64,000 bases of DNA from Candidatus Poribacteria bacterium (GCA_022822005.1 JAJECO010000061.1:1-64000), one strand, 5' to 3'; numbered from the stretch's first letter, positions 18,993 through 29,038 are shown. A program made the numbers and translations. Notes: generated by a model not told the origin, from the letters alone.

Positions 18993-20192
18993 ATGAATAT
19001 TGAATATCGTGCGCCGCGCAACCAAACTGAACTTCAGGATACAATTGAATGTAGCATTCGCGCTTTCGGCAGCTCAGAACATATACAACATCTCTTTACG
19101 AATATTGTCGAACATGATCCATGGTTCGACCTCAATAACACGCGCGCCTGTTTTGTGGACGGAAAGGCTGCCAGTGTCGTACAGATCTTTGAGCGCCCCA
19201 TGCGTATTGGAAATTGCGTCGTCCGGATGGGAGGAGTCGGAAGCGTTGGCACAGATCCGCCTCATCGTCGTGGCGGATACTCCTCGGAAGTGCTGCGGGA
19301 CAGCGTCGGGTATATGCAAACCGCCGGCTACGATCTCTCTATTCTGGGTACTGGCATCCAGTCGCACTATGCCAGATCAGGTTGGGTGATGTATCCAACC
19401 TATACCATGACGCTCACCCTGCCCGAAACGCTTGGACAGCTGCCTACTAATGTGACTATCGAGGCCTATGAACCGATCCAAGATCTGTCAGCGGTGCGAG
19501 CAATCTATGATCGGTTTAACGCGGATCGAACCGGCACCGTCGCAAAGAACGCAGAGTATTGGGCTAACAGACACAAATGGCGCCCATACGATCCGTCGCT
19601 GTACTGGATTGCTAAACAGGACGGAAAAACGGTTGCCTATCTCCAAGCTGCACGGGGAGAGATAGGCGAGCTGGGCTACCTTCCAGACGCGCAGGGGGCG
19701 ATGGAGGCGTTGCTCTTGCGACTCTTCCAGGATGCAAAAGCGGAGGGTATTCAGCAAATTGATGCACCTACACCGTCGGAGAGTCGAAAGATGTTTGAGG
19801 CGATGGGCTGTTCCATACAGCGGGGAGAGAGCAACGGTAAAATGATTTTGATCACTAACTTCGAGTCACTACTGACTAAAATCAAGCCGTTGTTAGAATC
19901 CAGACTCAGAGCGTCGGACTTTTCGGAGTGGACCGGCACCCTCCGCATCTGCTACGAAGCCGACGAACGGACGTTGGTTATCCGTAAGGGAGAAATCGCT
20001 GTCGTTCCCGACAGTGCCTCGCCGGAGATAGACCTCCGCTGTAGTCAGACGCAGCTACTCAAACTGCTGTTCGGAAATATGAATGCCGAGCAGGTTGCTT
20101 TCTCCAACCGCCTGAGAATTGCCGAAATCGGTCTACTTGACGCACTTTTCCCGTCAGGCGAATTTTTCATGTGGCACACGGATCGGTTTTAA
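18993..20192 (+). CDS. Eis-like GNAT acetyltransferase with SCP2-like C-terminal domain, copy 2
   Basis: Also exactly 399 residues. It aligns with copy 1 from end to end without obvious gaps, including VGSVGTDPPHRRGGYS, Tyr126 (SHYARSGW) and the terminal DRF. The DNA is also very similar in places: a run of more than 30 identical bases lies near 18535 and 19881. The spacing of GGAG to ATG is conserved too. This indicates a fairly recent tandem duplication or gene conversion. The frame is open to a GTG at 18951, but the start shared with copy 1 is the ATG at 18993. The substrate is unknown; the two copies differ most in the middle of the protein, where substrate binding would vary. Confidence 0.88.
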   Translation: MNIEYRAPRNQTELQDTIECSIRAFGSSEHIQHLFTNIVEHDPWFDLNNTRACFVDGKAASVVQIFERPMRIGNCVVRMGGVGSVGTDPPHRRGGYSSEVLRDSVGYMQTAGYDLSILGTGIQSHYARSGWVMYPTYTMTLTLPETLGQLPTNVTIEAYEPIQDLSAVRAIYDRFNADRTGTVAKNAEYWANRHKWRPYDPSLYWIAKQDGKTVAYLQAARGEIGELGYLPDAQGAMEALLLRLFQDAKAEGIQQIDAPTPSESRKMFEAMGCSIQRGESNGKMILITNFESLLTKIKPLLESRLRASDFSEWTGTLRICYEADERTLVIRKGEIAVVPDSASPEIDLRCSQTQLLKLLFGNMNAEQVAFSNRLRIAEIGLLDALFPSGEFFMWHTDRF

Positions 20193-20240
20193 TCCGTAAT
20201 CAGAGAGATACACTAAGGCACAGGATTCATCGAGGACAAA

Positions 20241-21578
20241 ATGCCAATCGAAGATATCAGCAATATCAAAGCAGCTTTTGGGAAGGTTTCGATAACGCCT
20301 CCAATTAACGGTGTGTATCCAGATTTCTTCTTCAGCCCCTCAGGCGTTCTCGACGACGTCTATGCCCGTATCGCGATCATCCAAGCTGCCGACGCGCCTG
20401 TGCTTGTTCTTGCTGTGGATACATTGGGATTTGGCGTAGCAGAGATCTCCGAACTTGAGGACACCATCGGCAAAGCAACCGGCATCCCATCAACCCGAAT
20501 CTTGATTGCTGGCAGCCATAGTCATTCGGCACCAATCCTCTGTCCGGTTGACCTCTTTGGCGGGTTTAGCCCTTACTTTGATGGGGTGTGTGATCGCGTG
20601 AGTGAATTGGCAAGAGATCTGCTGTCGCGCACTGAGCCTGCTACGCTTTGGTTCGGGAAATCGAGTTGTGACTTTAATGTGAACCGACGGCGCATAACAC
20701 CCGAAGGGACCGCCGTTTCCGGTCCCAATCCGGACGGAGTCGTCGACAAAAGTGTGCCGATCTTGGGTTGCCATAACGTAGACGGTTCGTTGATAGGGAT
20801 GTTCTTCAGCTACTGCTGCCACCCGACAATCCTGTTGGGACCAGAGATCTCTGGGGACTATCCGGGACAAGCTCAACTGGCGCTGGAGACCCGACATAAT
20901 CAGGCTGTTGCACTGTATCTGCCCGGTATGTTCGGAAATGTGCGCCCCAATCTGTCGGAGGAGGGAAGGTTCAGAAAGGGCACCCCGCGTGATGCGATGC
21001 ACTGTGGAAGCATGTTGGCGGACGCGGTGGACGAAGCCTTAAAGGCTTGTAAGCTGGTTTCGGTTAATACCATACGCACTCGACGCCTGAAGCGACCTCT
21101 GCCGCTCGGCGAGCCGCCATCTCGTCAGACACTTGATGAAATTGCCGCCCAAGCAGTCAAATCTGCTCAAGTTACCGAGGAGGAAAAATCCGGGCGTTCG
21201 GCCTATTACGCTGGTAATCAGCTGGCAATGCGTCAGTGGGTACAACAGATTCGACTGGAACAGGTGGAGTCCCGTGTCCCGACCGAGGTGGACTACACCT
21301 TCTCGCGGTGGGACATCGGTGATGTTCGCTGGCTCACGTTCTCAGGTGAGTTCTTCTTGGAATACGGGTTATATGCCCAATCGCTGTTGAGAGCGGATCG
21401 GACCTTCACGCTCGGTTACACTCAGGGCTGCCAAACCTATGTCCCAACCGCACCAGCCTTGATCGAAGGTGGTTATGAGCCAAACGCTTACAAGCGGTGG
21501 GGGCAGAGCGCACCCTTTGCACCAGAGGTCGAGGACGCGGTAAAGGCAGTGATTCGGGAATTGGCTGATAATGAGTAG
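20241..21578 (+). CDS. neutral/alkaline ceramidase-like protein (N-terminal domain family)
   Basis: 445 residues matching the catalytic N-terminal domain of neutral ceramidases, zinc amidohydrolases that release fatty acid from ceramide. Seen are the opening FGKVSITPP, the metal-ligand motif GSHSHSAP, FSYCCHPT and GMFGNVRPN, and the C-terminal YTQGCQTYVPT. It is shorter than full neutral ceramidases (about 650-750 residues) because the C-terminal immunoglobulin-like domain is absent. No signal peptide is evident, so it is probably cytoplasmic, and its substrate may be another N-acyl compound. GAGGAC precedes the ATG by about 5 bases. Confidence 0.8.
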   Translation: MPIEDISNIKAAFGKVSITPPINGVYPDFFFSPSGVLDDVYARIAIIQAADAPVLVLAVDTLGFGVAEISELEDTIGKATGIPSTRILIAGSHSHSAPILCPVDLFGGFSPYFDGVCDRVSELARDLLSRTEPATLWFGKSSCDFNVNRRRITPEGTAVSGPNPDGVVDKSVPILGCHNVDGSLIGMFFSYCCHPTILLGPEISGDYPGQAQLALETRHNQAVALYLPGMFGNVRPNLSEEGRFRKGTPRDAMHCGSMLADAVDEALKACKLVSVNTIRTRRLKRPLPLGEPPSRQTLDEIAAQAVKSAQVTEEEKSGRSAYYAGNQLAMRQWVQQIRLEQVESRVPTEVDYTFSRWDIGDVRWLTFSGEFFLEYGLYAQSLLRADRTFTLGYTQGCQTYVPTAPALIEGGYEPNAYKRWGQSAPFAPEVEDAVKAVIRELADNE

Positions 21579-21591
21579 ATGTGGAACAAAC

Positions 21592-21640
21592 CCCCGATAA
21601 ATCCCCGATGAATCCCCGATTCCATCGGGACAGGCGGGAC
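21592..21640. repeat. short tandem repeat with hairpin between convergent genes
   Basis: Nearly three copies of an 11-base unit, CCCCGATRAAT, run from 21592. They lead into a 6-base stem (21615-21620 with 21624-21629). The following 50 bases are rich in short G/C motifs such as CAGGCGGG, which occurs again near 21660. No gene lies here. The hairpin may help end transcription of the ceramidase-like gene. Confidence 0.45.
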
Positions 21641-21721
21641 TCCGACAAGCCGAGAGCAGGCAGGCGGGATGCAAGCACTTGTGGTTTCCCTTTCTTCAGG
21701 GATTGAAGAAAAAAATGTGTG

Positions 21722-22885
21722 TCAGAATTGTGTCATGATCTGATGATAGATATCGACGGCTTTTATAACTTGGTCACACTCAACCCACTCAACTGCGGCA
21801 TGTGCCTGATCAATACTGCCGGGACCAAACACGATCGAAGGAATACCGACTGAGGTAAATTTACTGGCGTCAGTACCGTAAGGAACTCCCGTTATCTCTG
21901 ATCTGCCAATCACAGATTCACACGCACTGACAGCGACCTGCACGATCTGGGCATCTTCTGGCGTTTCCATCGGGTTGTCCATCAGGTACGGTGTCTCCAT
22001 CGTGACATCCAAGTCTGGATCAGCGGCTCGCGCGCGGGCTAACCGTTCCTGAAACGGTACGAGGGCTTCCTCCGGTGTCTCACCGGGGATAACCCGACGA
22101 TCTATATCAATAACACATTCGTCAGCCACGAAGTTCACCTGCACACCCCCGGAGATAACGCCAATATTGAGTGTTGGACTGCCGGTGAGTGGATGGGTCA
22201 TAGAGCCATAGGTCGGTGCGATTTCATCCTCAATCGCGCAAATCAGTCGCGTCATTTTTGAAATGGCGTTTATGCCGAGATACGGCTTCGCGCTATGTGC
22301 AGCGACCCCTTTGACGACGACATGAAAACGCGCCAACCCCTTGTGTGCTCGAATAACCGCCAAATCGGTCGGTTCCGAGACTACTACGGCTTCCGCTTGG
22401 AGGGTGTCTGCCAATCGTAGTGCCCCCTTAAAGCTGAACTCCTCATCCACAGCCCCAGCGTATTTGATGGTGCATGGCGGTTTAACCCCAGCTTCCTTGA
22501 AACGCTTCATCGCGTGTATCATTGCGACGCCACCCGCTTTTGTGTCGCAGGCGCCGCGACCATAGAGCAGGCCATCCCGGATGTGCGGTTCATAGGGCGG
22601 GATGGTCATAACGCCAACAGAAGCCGTGTCCATGTGACATTCAAACAGTAACACGCGGTCTGGGTTTTCACCTTCTAATGTCGCGATGATATTGCTTCTC
22701 CCCGGTAACACCTCGTCTGTTTCGTAGGGGATATCCAAGGCGTCGAAGAAATTCCCAAGGTATTCGACCATACCTGCTTCACCGCGCTCCCCACCCGGTA
22801 GACTGGTGTTTATGCTCTCAATCGCCACAACGTCTTGCAGCGTGGCGAGCACCTCATTATCACTGCGTACCCACGATTGGCTCAT
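21722..22885 (-). CDS. M20 family metallopeptidase (ArgE/DapE-like deacylase)
   Basis: Zinc amidohydrolase of 387 residues that would cleave an N-acyl or peptide bond. The dinuclear zinc site is visible: His84 (ECHMDT), Asp114 (GACDTKAG), Glu148 and Glu149 (DEEF), Glu171 (SEPTD) and a C-terminal His (DQAHAAVE). A dimerisation lid domain is inserted at about 185-290. It fits acetylornithine deacetylase or succinyl-diaminopimelate desuccinylase, but no arg or dap neighbour supports either. The ATG at 22885 follows AGGAGAG; a TTG lies one codon upstream. It is last in a minus-strand series running from 32376. Confidence 0.88.
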   Translation of the reverse strand: MSQSWVRSDNEVLATLQDVVAIESINTSLPGGERGEAGMVEYLGNFFDALDIPYETDEVLPGRSNIIATLEGENPDRVLLFECHMDTASVGVMTIPPYEPHIRDGLLYGRGACDTKAGGVAMIHAMKRFKEAGVKPPCTIKYAGAVDEEFSFKGALRLADTLQAEAVVVSEPTDLAVIRAHKGLARFHVVVKGVAAHSAKPYLGINAISKMTRLICAIEDEIAPTYGSMTHPLTGSPTLNIGVISGGVQVNFVADECVIDIDRRVIPGETPEEALVPFQERLARARAADPDLDVTMETPYLMDNPMETPEDAQIVQVAVSACESVIGRSEITGVPYGTDASKFTSVGIPSIVFGPGSIDQAHAAVEWVECDQVIKAVDIYHQIMTQF

Positions 22886-23039
22886 CAATTCTCTCCTTTT
22901 CGTAAGAGTTGAACACCTTTCACATCTTAATTTAGGGATAACCAGACAGAATCAGAGAAAACATAAAACGAAGTTATGCTCTCACTGACGGCATCTTTTG
23001 GTCTGGTCTGTCCCAGTAGGTTCCTTTCCCCTACTGCTC

Positions 23040-23933
23040 TTATTCTGCCCAACGATACATCTTCTTAGGCATGGTATCCGCCTTCGCTGCATCCCATGCC
23101 TCGATCCAAGCCTGATGATCGTGCGTCACACACTCCGGCTGTTCACGGCTACGCACCTTAATCCCCGGCAACGGTCTGCCCCCCGGTTTTCGTGCATCGT
23201 GCCAGCGCAGATCTAAGCTCCAACGAACCTCGTCCGATAGGTTGGGAAGTGAGCCGTGTGGGGTCCGGCAATGGATGAAAATCACCCCGCCTTTCTTTAC
23301 CGGTATCGTCACCGGTTTACCTTCGGGCATCACTTCTGGGGCAATCGTCCAGCCGTAGGGACATCTCACATGTCTCCGAATCTCGCCATGATGCAGCCTC
23401 GGATAGAGATGTATCGTTCCGTTCTGTATGGTCGCGTCTATGAGGGGAATCCACGTCGTCACAACGAGCGTATTGTCCGCCTCCGGCATTAGCACAGCGG
23501 CATCCTGATGGAATGGTGACTGTTGTATCCAGTTGTCATACCCATCACCCATCACAGGTTCGGGTAATTTTGGGCGCACATGATGCGTCGGATTGCAATA
23601 AATCTCTGGTCCGATAATCGGTTCAAGCAAATCGAGTAGATTGGTATTATGCAGAAAGTCAAAGACCGGACGACGAAGATTCACAGGAAACGACACCTGG
23701 CCCTGAAGGGGATCTCCCGATTCCTTCGTCAGCCAAGCGATGCGCCGGTTGAAGGGTTCGCCCTCATGACGTTCCTGTATTTTTCCATCCGCGTATAACT
23801 CTTCAGCGATGGTATCAATAAGCGCCTCAAAGTCTGCAATCAACGGATTCAGGTCGTCATCGTTTAACGCATCTTCTACAACCAAATAACCGTTCGTGTG
23901 AAAGGCTTTAACCTGTGCTTGAGTAAGTCCCAT
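23040..23933 (-). CDS. phytanoyl-CoA dioxygenase (PhyH) family protein
   Basis: Fe(II)/2-oxoglutarate oxygenase homologue, 297 residues. Metal ligands are His142-Gln-Asp144 (SPFHQDAAV) and His226 (RTPHGSLPN), with Arg237 placed for 2-oxoglutarate. The N-terminal segment FHTNGYLVVED is typical of the family. The ATG follows GAGGAC by 6 bases. It lies 60 bases downstream of a Gfo/Idh oxidoreductase on the same strand, a pairing that suggests joint action on a sugar or polyol derivative (inference). The substrate is unknown. Confidence 0.87.
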   Translation of the reverse strand: MGLTQAQVKAFHTNGYLVVEDALNDDDLNPLIADFEALIDTIAEELYADGKIQERHEGEPFNRRIAWLTKESGDPLQGQVSFPVNLRRPVFDFLHNTNLLDLLEPIIGPEIYCNPTHHVRPKLPEPVMGDGYDNWIQQSPFHQDAAVLMPEADNTLVVTTWIPLIDATIQNGTIHLYPRLHHGEIRRHVRCPYGWTIAPEVMPEGKPVTIPVKKGGVIFIHCRTPHGSLPNLSDEVRWSLDLRWHDARKPGGRPLPGIKVRSREQPECVTHDHQAWIEAWDAAKADTMPKKMYRWAE

Positions 23934-23993
23934 TGATAAGTCCTCAATCTGTGATATTTCACTCGTTCATTTAATGAACAAATGAACCATCTT

Positions 23994-24944
23994 CTATGAA
24001 CGCACCCCCGATAAAATCGCCTCCGCCAGTTCCATTGTCTTGATCGCTTCATCCAGATTTGCTGCGGGGAGTGAAACGGGGCTGTCTGCTTTGATACAAT
24101 CGAGGAAGTATCGGTTTTGCTCCTCCGTACCGCTGGTGCCTCTTCCACTCAACTCGTGCTGCTGACCATCGCAGAAAACCGTGCCCTGCGATACCCCTTC
24201 GAGATAGGCAGAGATGTCCCGTCCGTGAATTTCATAACGTTCGAGGCGCGCATCCGTTGTATAGTTAGCAGCAAGATGGGCAACGCAACCGTTCTCGAAC
24301 AGGATAAGCGCAGCATGGACATCTTTGTACTCGGAGATTGTACGGCGTACGACGCTATGCACCTCCTCCACCTCTGCTCCTGCCATGGCGCGAACGATGT
24401 CAAGTGCATGAATCGGTGTTTCAAGAAACATATTATCCATCAAATGTTCGGGAAAGCGACCTGATTTTATAAATCCGGTTATGCTCTTGTGAAATTCCCC
24501 GACAAGCTGCGTGACAGCACCGCGCGCTTCAACCATCTCTCGTGCTTCGACAATGATGGGATGGAAGCGACGGTTCCACCCAACCATGCCTTTGGCACCC
24601 GTGCGGGCAGCAGCGTCGCGCAAAGCCGTGGTTTCCGCCACACTCAGCCCCGGTGGTTTCTCCATCAGCGTGTTGATTCCCCGTTCTAAACAAGGCAACG
24701 CCGCCTGTCCGTTGAGATGTGCCGGTGTTGCGACAAATACTGCATCCAGTGATTCTGCGTCTAACATCTCATCTACGCTTGCATAGCGTCCCGCTATGTT
24801 GAATTCCTCGCCTGCGGCATTTCGCGCTGCCTCGATCGGATCACAAACAGCGACCATCTTTACATCATCAAATTCTTGAAGCACTCGCACATGTCCAAGA
24901 CCTCGTCCACCGCAACCAATTAAAGCAACCTGTAATTCTGACAT
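23994..24944 (-). CDS. Gfo/Idh/MocA family oxidoreductase
   Basis: NAD(P)-dependent sugar or polyol dehydrogenase, 316 residues. It has a Rossmann N-domain with GCGGRG (10-15), an intact EKP motif (MEKPPG) carrying the catalytic Lys, and a C-terminal beta-sheet domain with GWNRRFHP. The frame is open to an ATG at 24959. I place the start at 24944 because GGGGGA lies 8 bases ahead of it and nothing resembling a ribosome site precedes the first. It is followed closely by the PhyH gene. Confidence 0.88.
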   Translation of the reverse strand: MSELQVALIGCGGRGLGHVRVLQEFDDVKMVAVCDPIEAARNAAGEEFNIAGRYASVDEMLDAESLDAVFVATPAHLNGQAALPCLERGINTLMEKPPGLSVAETTALRDAAARTGAKGMVGWNRRFHPIIVEAREMVEARGAVTQLVGEFHKSITGFIKSGRFPEHLMDNMFLETPIHALDIVRAMAGAEVEEVHSVVRRTISEYKDVHAALILFENGCVAHLAANYTTDARLERYEIHGRDISAYLEGVSQGTVFCDGQQHELSGRGTSGTEEQNRYFLDCIKADSPVSLPAANLDEAIKTMELAEAILSGVRS

Positions 24945-25096
24945 GAATTTTTCCCCCATATTGCACTACAGTTAATCTGCCTGTTGCACAAATGACAACG
25001 AATGAAAGGATTTTAGTTCGGTAATGAACCAATAAACTAACGGGTTATTTAGAGAACACAGCAGCAGCCCAATAAAACGAGTTATTCCCTTCCTGT

Positions 25097-27970
25097 TTAC
25101 GGTTGAAGTTGCCGTAGGTGCTGTTCCGCATCTGCCTTCCATTCGGCAGGCGGGTCCAGTCCGAGGAAGCTTTTCCACCGACTAATTGCTTGCTGCCTTT
25201 TGCCGGCGTACTCATACATCAAGGCGAGGTTGTAGTTCGCCGTCAGATTCTTTGGGTCCAACTGAATCACCATTTCAAAATGCTCTGTTGCTGCGCCAAG
25301 GCGATCCAGATAGTAGAGGGTGCTTGCATAGTTAATCAGCGTTGTGACATGGTTCGGCTGTAACTCTAAGGCTTTCTCCAATACTTCTACAGCACGCCCA
25401 TAGTCGGTGCTATAGCTGCTGTAAAGATCGCCGAGCCGCTGATAGGCGACGACAGATTCTGGGTCGATTTCAAGCTCCTTTTCAAAATAGGCGATCGCTT
25501 TCTCGTGCTCGTCTTCCGATTCCGCTATTAGTCCAAGATTAAGATAGATGCCTGCATATACTTTATTGAACTCAAGCGTTTTCAATAATATCTCTTTGGC
25601 TTCCTGATGCTGATCCAGATCCATATAAGTCATGCCGAGGTAGTAATACGCCTCGGAATTGTTCGGTTCAAGCGTTATTACCCGTTTGAAATCGTCCGCA
25701 ATCTGACCGTATCGGTAGAGCGTGGCACCGATCTGTTTGTAGCGGCGTGTGATCAGTCCGCGATAGAAGTAGGGTGGTGCATAGTCGTCTTTCAAACTGA
25801 TGGTCTGGTTATATTCCTCGACCGCCATTGCCGCATAGGCGTCATAATCTTCCAAAGTCTCAGCATACCGGTCTAGCAGGCGTGCGTAGCGGAAGTGCCA
25901 ATCATAATGCCTGTCGTCGTATTGGTTCGCTAGACCGAAGTGCTTGATAGCCTTTTCGATCTCCTCGCGTTCCTCAAAAATTACTCCCAAGGCGTACTGT
26001 GCCTGCGGATGGTTCGGTTCGAGCTCCAGACCCGGTTCGTACACGCGGATGGCGTTATCCCTATCACCTCGCCGCAGATATAACCGCCCAAGGTGGAGGA
26101 ACGAGTCAGGTCGCGAGGGATCGAGTGTGATTATCGTTTCGTGCTGCGCGATGGCACTATCTGTATCCCCTTGCGTTTCATACAAGGACGCAATCTGGAG
26201 GTGCGCATCGAGGTGGTTCGGATCGAGATTGACGGTTGCCAAGAAAGCGTTGAGAGCTTCCTCGGAGCGCTCCAATTCAAGGTGTGAAAGACCGGAAAGG
26301 TAGTACGCTTCAATATTCGTTGGATCCAGTGCGGTTAAGCGGGTCAGCATTATCAGCGCGTTTTGTGTGTCACTCTGATCTAGATAGATCTGTGCTGACC
26401 GTGTCAGGGCATCCGTACGGTTCGGATCAAGTTCAAGGGTTCGCAGATAAAAGTGCAAAGCCTCTGCTCCATCCTCGGCTGATTCGTAACTGCGCCCAAG
26501 CAGGTATGTCGCTTCAATATCCTCCGGATAGATGAGAATAAATTTCTTGAACGGCTCAATTGCGAGATCATATTGCTCGGCGTCGAAAGCGGAGCTGCCC
26601 TGATTGAAGAAATAGCGTTCTAGGTCTGGATCCAACCCAATTGCGCGCAGATAGGACGTTCTTGCCTTCTCATAATTCTCCTGTAGATGGTAAGCGTCCC
26701 CTAAAAACCTATAAGTATCTAGCAGGTGTTGCGCTGAAAATTCGACATCGGCGTCGGGTTCATCTGAGCTAAGCAACGCTACCACTCTTTCGTAAGATTG
26801 GATAGCATCGGTCAAGTTGCCTGCGTCAGCCTGTATTTGAGCGTAGTAGAACGACGCACGTGGGTCGTCGGGGAGGACAGCCAGAAACCGCTTAACGATG
26901 GACCCCGCCTCATCTCTCCCCATCAGGCCAGCATGATAGGGAGCGAGTTGTTCCATGAAGTGGTCTTTGAGCGAGATATCTGCTTTGATCGCTTCCCTAT
27001 AGCGTGCAACCGCGAGGTCGACCTGCTCCGTGGCGTAATAGAGTTCGCCAAGTTGGAGGAGTGTGGCGGTATGGGTCGGGTCAATGCTCTCAATTATGCG
27101 TCCAAATATATCTATAGCCCTCTCTCGGTTGCCTTCTTGAGCGAAAATGGTTCCCAATTCATACAGGTCCTCTGCTGTATAAGATTGGTATTGCTTGCCC
27201 GTTTCATATGCTCCCCATGCGTCATCAAAGAACCCGTCTTTTGCGAGAACCTGCCCCAATTTGAAATGCGCCTCCGCAAATTTAGGATTACGATAAACTG
27301 CTTCCTCAAAGGCTTCCCGGGCAGCGTTGTCATTCCCCTGTTTGAAGTATGCCAACCCGATTCCGTAGTAGGGACGTGCCCATTTTGAGTTTATCTTCTG
27401 AACAGTCTGAAAAGATTCAAGCGCAGCTTCGGGGTTATCCTGTTGGAGGTAGATCTCACCCAATCGATAGTGGGCGGGGAAATACTCGGGATTCAATTTC
27501 AAGCACGCCTTCATTTCTTGGGCTGCCAGTGCCAACTTGCCCTGTTCTTGATAGATCGCACCAAGGCTGAAATACGCCTGTGATAGAGTTGGATCGAGCA
27601 AGAGTGCTTGCTGAAATTCGTGTGCAGCCTTTTCAAATAAGATCGCGGTCTGTTTCGTGTCTATCCTACCTTGTATGGCGTAAGCGTAACCTAAGCCGTA
27701 ATGCAAACCCGCGTTGAGGTGTTCTGAGGCTGCGTCAACTTCGTAAAGGGAGACGAGGACTGCAAGATGGCCTTCCTCTTTCCACTTGTTAACCAAGTCA
27801 CGATGTTTTTGAACCTGTTTCTCGGGTTTTTTCTCTTTGAGAACCTTGCGGTAATCTTTTTCAACCGCTTTACGCTGTTCTTCGCTTCCCACTGTAGTCG
27901 TAGGTGTTACGATTAAAGGTATCATGATCAGTAGTAGGTATCGAAATAGCTTCGCTTGTAGTGAATTCAT
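25097..27970 (-). CDS. exported large TPR-repeat protein
   Basis: 957 residues. An N-terminal hydrophobic signal (about 8-28, before GSEEQRK) precedes an almost unbroken array of tetratricopeptide repeats of about 34 residues, over twenty by eye. They show the usual LG...Y...G.L..A and A..A..LDP patterns. No enzyme domain is seen. TPR arrays bind other proteins, so a periplasmic or envelope scaffold role is inferred. AGGA precedes the ATG by 4 bases. It sits between pdxA and the Gfo/Idh gene, about 45 and 150 bases away. Confidence 0.92.
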   Translation of the reverse strand: MNSLQAKLFRYLLLIMIPLIVTPTTTVGSEEQRKAVEKDYRKVLKEKKPEKQVQKHRDLVNKWKEEGHLAVLVSLYEVDAASEHLNAGLHYGLGYAYAIQGRIDTKQTAILFEKAAHEFQQALLLDPTLSQAYFSLGAIYQEQGKLALAAQEMKACLKLNPEYFPAHYRLGEIYLQQDNPEAALESFQTVQKINSKWARPYYGIGLAYFKQGNDNAAREAFEEAVYRNPKFAEAHFKLGQVLAKDGFFDDAWGAYETGKQYQSYTAEDLYELGTIFAQEGNRERAIDIFGRIIESIDPTHTATLLQLGELYYATEQVDLAVARYREAIKADISLKDHFMEQLAPYHAGLMGRDEAGSIVKRFLAVLPDDPRASFYYAQIQADAGNLTDAIQSYERVVALLSSDEPDADVEFSAQHLLDTYRFLGDAYHLQENYEKARTSYLRAIGLDPDLERYFFNQGSSAFDAEQYDLAIEPFKKFILIYPEDIEATYLLGRSYESAEDGAEALHFYLRTLELDPNRTDALTRSAQIYLDQSDTQNALIMLTRLTALDPTNIEAYYLSGLSHLELERSEEALNAFLATVNLDPNHLDAHLQIASLYETQGDTDSAIAQHETIITLDPSRPDSFLHLGRLYLRRGDRDNAIRVYEPGLELEPNHPQAQYALGVIFEEREEIEKAIKHFGLANQYDDRHYDWHFRYARLLDRYAETLEDYDAYAAMAVEEYNQTISLKDDYAPPYFYRGLITRRYKQIGATLYRYGQIADDFKRVITLEPNNSEAYYYLGMTYMDLDQHQEAKEILLKTLEFNKVYAGIYLNLGLIAESEDEHEKAIAYFEKELEIDPESVVAYQRLGDLYSSYSTDYGRAVEVLEKALELQPNHVTTLINYASTLYYLDRLGAATEHFEMVIQLDPKNLTANYNLALMYEYAGKRQQAISRWKSFLGLDPPAEWKADAEQHLRQLQP

Positions 27971-28015
27971 TTTTCCTACCCTTTCTTATCGTAACAATCT
28001 GATCGAACAAAACCG

Positions 28016-29035
28016 CTATCCGATTTTGCGTCGGTTCAGAGACATCGTGACCGCCAACTTCATCGCTGCCTTCATACTACTGGGATCTGCCTGATTCTTT
28101 CCCACAATGTCGAATGCCGTTCCGTGGTCGACAGATGTCCTAACGATGGGAAGCCCCAGCGAAACGTTGATGGTGTTTTCAAAGTCCAGCAGCTTCATGG
28201 GTACATGACCTTGGTCATGATACATCGCCACCACGAGGTCATAACTACCCCTAACCGCCTGTATAAAAATTGTGTCGGCGGGGAATGGTCCCTCGCACAT
28301 CAGTCCCATTTCTTGAGCGGATCGGATTGCGGGAACGATGATGCCAAGATCTTCGCTTCCGAATAATCCATTTTCACCAGCATGCGGGTTCAGGCCACAC
28401 ACAGCGATTCGCGGTTCGGCAAAGCCAAGAGACTGGAGCGCTTCATGACCGAGTTGAATCGTACGCAGAATTCTGGAAGTGTGTAGCTCACAAGCACTCC
28501 GCAAGGAGCAGTGGGTGGAGACGTGGATAACCCGTAGGCGATCATTGACAAGCAACATGCGTGACTCTGCTGCTTCGGACAGCTCTGCAATAAATTCTGT
28601 ATGCCCCGTGAAATTCTGTCCACTTAAAGACACCGCCTCTTTATTCAACGGGGCGGTTACCATCGCGTCTGCTTGACCGTCGAGGCACAGTTGGGTTGCT
28701 GTGCGAACATATTCGAGAGCCGCGCTGCCGCAGGCTGCACTAAGTTTGCCGATCGCGAACTGGGAAGGTTCAATTTGACGTGCATCTATCAAGGATATCT
28801 GCGCCACGCTGTGATCAGATCGCTGTAGGGAATTCCCATCTCGAATGGCCCAATCCGGTCGTTTCAACCCGATCCGCGCCCCTGCCATCTCCAGAATAGC
28901 TGCATCGCCGATGACCACCCAGCGGGCAGTGTTTAGCAACTCCTGATCTGCCAGTGCTTTAAGGACAACCTCGGGACCGATACCGGCTGGATCGCCAGTA
29001 GTGATTGCAATTGTTGGTAATGCGTCGTTTCCCAT
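28016..29035 (-). CDS. pdxA: 4-hydroxythreonine-4-phosphate dehydrogenase
   Basis: PdxA oxidises 4-phosphohydroxy-L-threonine in pyridoxal 5'-phosphate synthesis. At 339 residues it has the normal length. Signatures seen are TTGDPAGIGPEVVLKAL, TAPLNKEAV, GHTEFIAEL, HVSTHCSLR, GLNPHAGENG, AMYHDQGHVPMKL and TSVDHGTAFDIVG. Together they carry the metal-binding histidines. It could also be a PdxA2-type catabolic paralogue, because no other pdx gene lies nearby. Its likely ribosome site lies within a hairpin at 29039-29054. It is the second of two dehydrogenase genes 33 bases apart. Confidence 0.93.
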   Translation of the reverse strand: MGNDALPTIAITTGDPAGIGPEVVLKALADQELLNTARWVVIGDAAILEMAGARIGLKRPDWAIRDGNSLQRSDHSVAQISLIDARQIEPSQFAIGKLSAACGSAALEYVRTATQLCLDGQADAMVTAPLNKEAVSLSGQNFTGHTEFIAELSEAAESRMLLVNDRLRVIHVSTHCSLRSACELHTSRILRTIQLGHEALQSLGFAEPRIAVCGLNPHAGENGLFGSEDLGIIVPAIRSAQEMGLMCEGPFPADTIFIQAVRGSYDLVVAMYHDQGHVPMKLLDFENTINVSLGLPIVRTSVDHGTAFDIVGKNQADPSSMKAAMKLAVTMSLNRRKIG

Positions 29036-29038
29036 ATT

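Noticed and set aside
21592-21640. CRISPR-like array
   Set aside because: The repeat unit is only 11 bases, contiguous without spacers, and no cas gene is present.
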